5,496 nucleotides of DNA, taken from positions 1 through 5,496 of the forward strand of contig CAMFEN010000086.1 of assembly GCA_945949375.1 (NCBI GenBank), written 5' to 3'. Positions within the stretch are counted from its first letter, which is position 1. Every line of letters starts with the position of its first letter. The notes under the pieces were generated by a model. That model saw nothing but the letters and a program-made list of their open reading frames with translations, was not told the origin of the DNA and ran no database searches. The position numbers and the translations under genes are program-made. Shown here in pieces: positions 4,597 to 5,496 of the stretch. The DNA comes from an uncultured Bacteroidales bacterium (GTDB lineage Bacteria; Bacteroidota; Bacteroidia; Bacteroidales; Paludibacteraceae).

Positions 4597-5496
4597 CTAT
4601 TTCTTGACAAGGGCGAAGTCGATAACTTCTTGGATGTCTTGCACGTAGTGGAACGTTAGCCCTTTGAGGTATATCTCCGGAATCTCGGATACATCTTTGC
4701 GATTGTCTGCGCAAAGGATGAGGTCTGTTATTCCGGCGCGTTTTGCGGCTAAAATCTTCTCTTTTACTCCGCCTATTGGCAGCACTTTTCCACGCAGCGT
4801 CATCTCTCCGGTCATGGCGATGCGTGGACGCACTTTGCGTTGGGTGAAGGCACTCACCAAGGCGGTGGTCATCGTGATGCCCGCGCTTGGACCATCTTTG
4901 GGGATAGCCCCTTCTGGCACATGGATGTGTACAGACTTGGTTTCTAAGTCTTTCTGCTTGATGCCGAACTCCTGTGCGTGGGCTTTGATATAGCCGAGCG
5001 CGAGGGTGGCTGACTCTTTCATCACATCACCGAGGTTTCCTGTGAGCGTGAGCGTCGGGGTCTTGCTCGGCGAGAGCGATGCTTCAATGAACAGTATCTC
5101 TCCGCCGACCTGCGTCCACGCTAAGCCCGTTACTACGCCTATGTACTTGTTGGTTTCCCAAGAGTCGCGGCTGTAGCGCGGTTGCCCGAGGTATTCTATC
5201 AAGTCCTCGCGAGTGATGGTGGTGTTATAATCCTGTTCTAATGCTAACTTCGTGTCCACTTTACGGCAGATAGCGGCAATCTTTCTATCGAGCGAACGCA
5301 CACCGGATTCGCGCGTGTAGTCGTCAATGATATGTCCGATAATGTCCTTGCGGAACTTCAGTTGCGCGGGTTTGATACCGTGCTTCGCTAACTCATTGGG
5401 AATAAGGTGTCGCTTGGCAATCTCTTCCTTTTCCTCCTGCAAGTAGCCTGTCATTTCGATGAGTTCCATTCGGTCGAGCAGGGGACGCGGGATGGA
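4597..5496 (-). CDS. lon: ATP-dependent protease Lon, C-terminal part (5' end outside window)
   Basis: Lon (La) is a cytoplasmic homo-hexameric AAA+ serine protease that degrades misfolded and regulatory proteins. The visible 299 residues begin in the AAA+ module with IPRPLLDRMELIEMTGY (sensor-2 side of the ATPase core), run through the small alpha-helical subdomain (RESGVRSLDRKIAAICRK) and cover the whole proteolytic domain. The catalytic dyad is intact: Ser in PKDGPSAGITM (codon 4887-4885) and Lys in GGVKEKILAAKRAG (codon 4764-4762). Conserved MTGEMTLRGKVLPIGG and the terminal IDFALVKK are present. The frame is open to the window edge at 5496, so the true start, the N-terminal substrate domain and the Walker motifs lie outside; the internal ATG at 5469 is not the start. 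The family is usually about 800 residues. It converges on the HTH gene with no clear terminator between them. Confidence 0.97.
   Translation of the reverse strand, partial: SIPRPLLDRMELIEMTGYLQEEKEEIAKRHLIPNELAKHGIKPAQLKFRKDIIGHIIDDYTRESGVRSLDRKIAAICRKVDTKLALEQDYNTTITREDLIEYLGQPRYSRDSWETNKYIGVVTGLAWTQVGGEILFIEASLSPSKTPTLTLTGNLGDVMKESATLALGYIKAHAQEFGIKQKDLETKSVHIHVPEGAIPKDGPSAGITMTTALVSAFTQRKVRPRIAMTGEMTLRGKVLPIGGVKEKILAAKRAGITDLILCADNRKDVSEIPEIYLKGLTFHYVQDIQEVIDFALVKK

Noticed and set aside
4664..4993. Plus-strand frame of 109 codons opposite lon
   Set aside because: It is antisense to the Lon proteolytic domain, and its composition follows from the complementary strand.

Overview
The window reads as chromosomal DNA of a Bacteroidales-type bacterium (phylum Bacteroidota), probably host-associated. 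Three promoters match the Bacteroidota pattern (xTTG, 20 nt, TAnCTTTGCA). There is a secreted BspA-like leucine-rich-repeat protein, recognisable Shine-Dalgarno sequences are absent, intergenic DNA is AT-rich, and short degenerate tandem repeats lie between genes. No mobile element, CRISPR array, tRNA or rRNA was seen.

Layout, left to right. (1) 1-1463, minus: a large secreted BspA-like LRR_5 protein with two InlB B-repeat-like modules, its C-terminus cut by the window edge. (2) 1540-1755, minus: a probable structured RNA of about 215 nt with its own promoter (1762-1793), a long multi-helix rod and a GAAA-loop intrinsic terminator. It is either a free small RNA with 6S-like shape or an attenuating leader of the LRR gene. 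(3) 1843-2594, minus: trmN6 (yfiC), the tRNA1(Val) A37 N6-methyltransferase, split by a one-base frameshift just before the SAM-binding motif. (4) 2607-3371, minus: a six-helix membrane protein of the CcdA/DsbD superfamily, ArsG-like, with two His-rich segments. It sits 12 nt upstream of trmN6, so the two are probably one transcript. (5) 3372-4042: a long AT-rich divergent control region with two opposed promoters and five exact copies of AATTCACA, two of them at the predicted start points of the two promoters. (6) 4043-4561, plus: a Cro/CI-type HTH regulator with a Q-rich linker and a conserved-looking C-terminal tail. (7) 4597-5496, minus: the C-terminal third of the ATP-dependent protease Lon, convergent with the regulator across 35 bp.

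How they may fit together: the HTH regulator and the transporter-trmN6 unit diverge from one repeat-rich control region. The simplest inference is that the regulator controls itself and the transporter through the AATTCACA boxes. Lon and TrmN6 are housekeeping functions. The points most worth checking are the structured RNA, the shared operator-like repeats, the trmN6 frameshift and the 14-bp repeats that supply the transporter's C-terminus. I found no clearly new multi-gene system.
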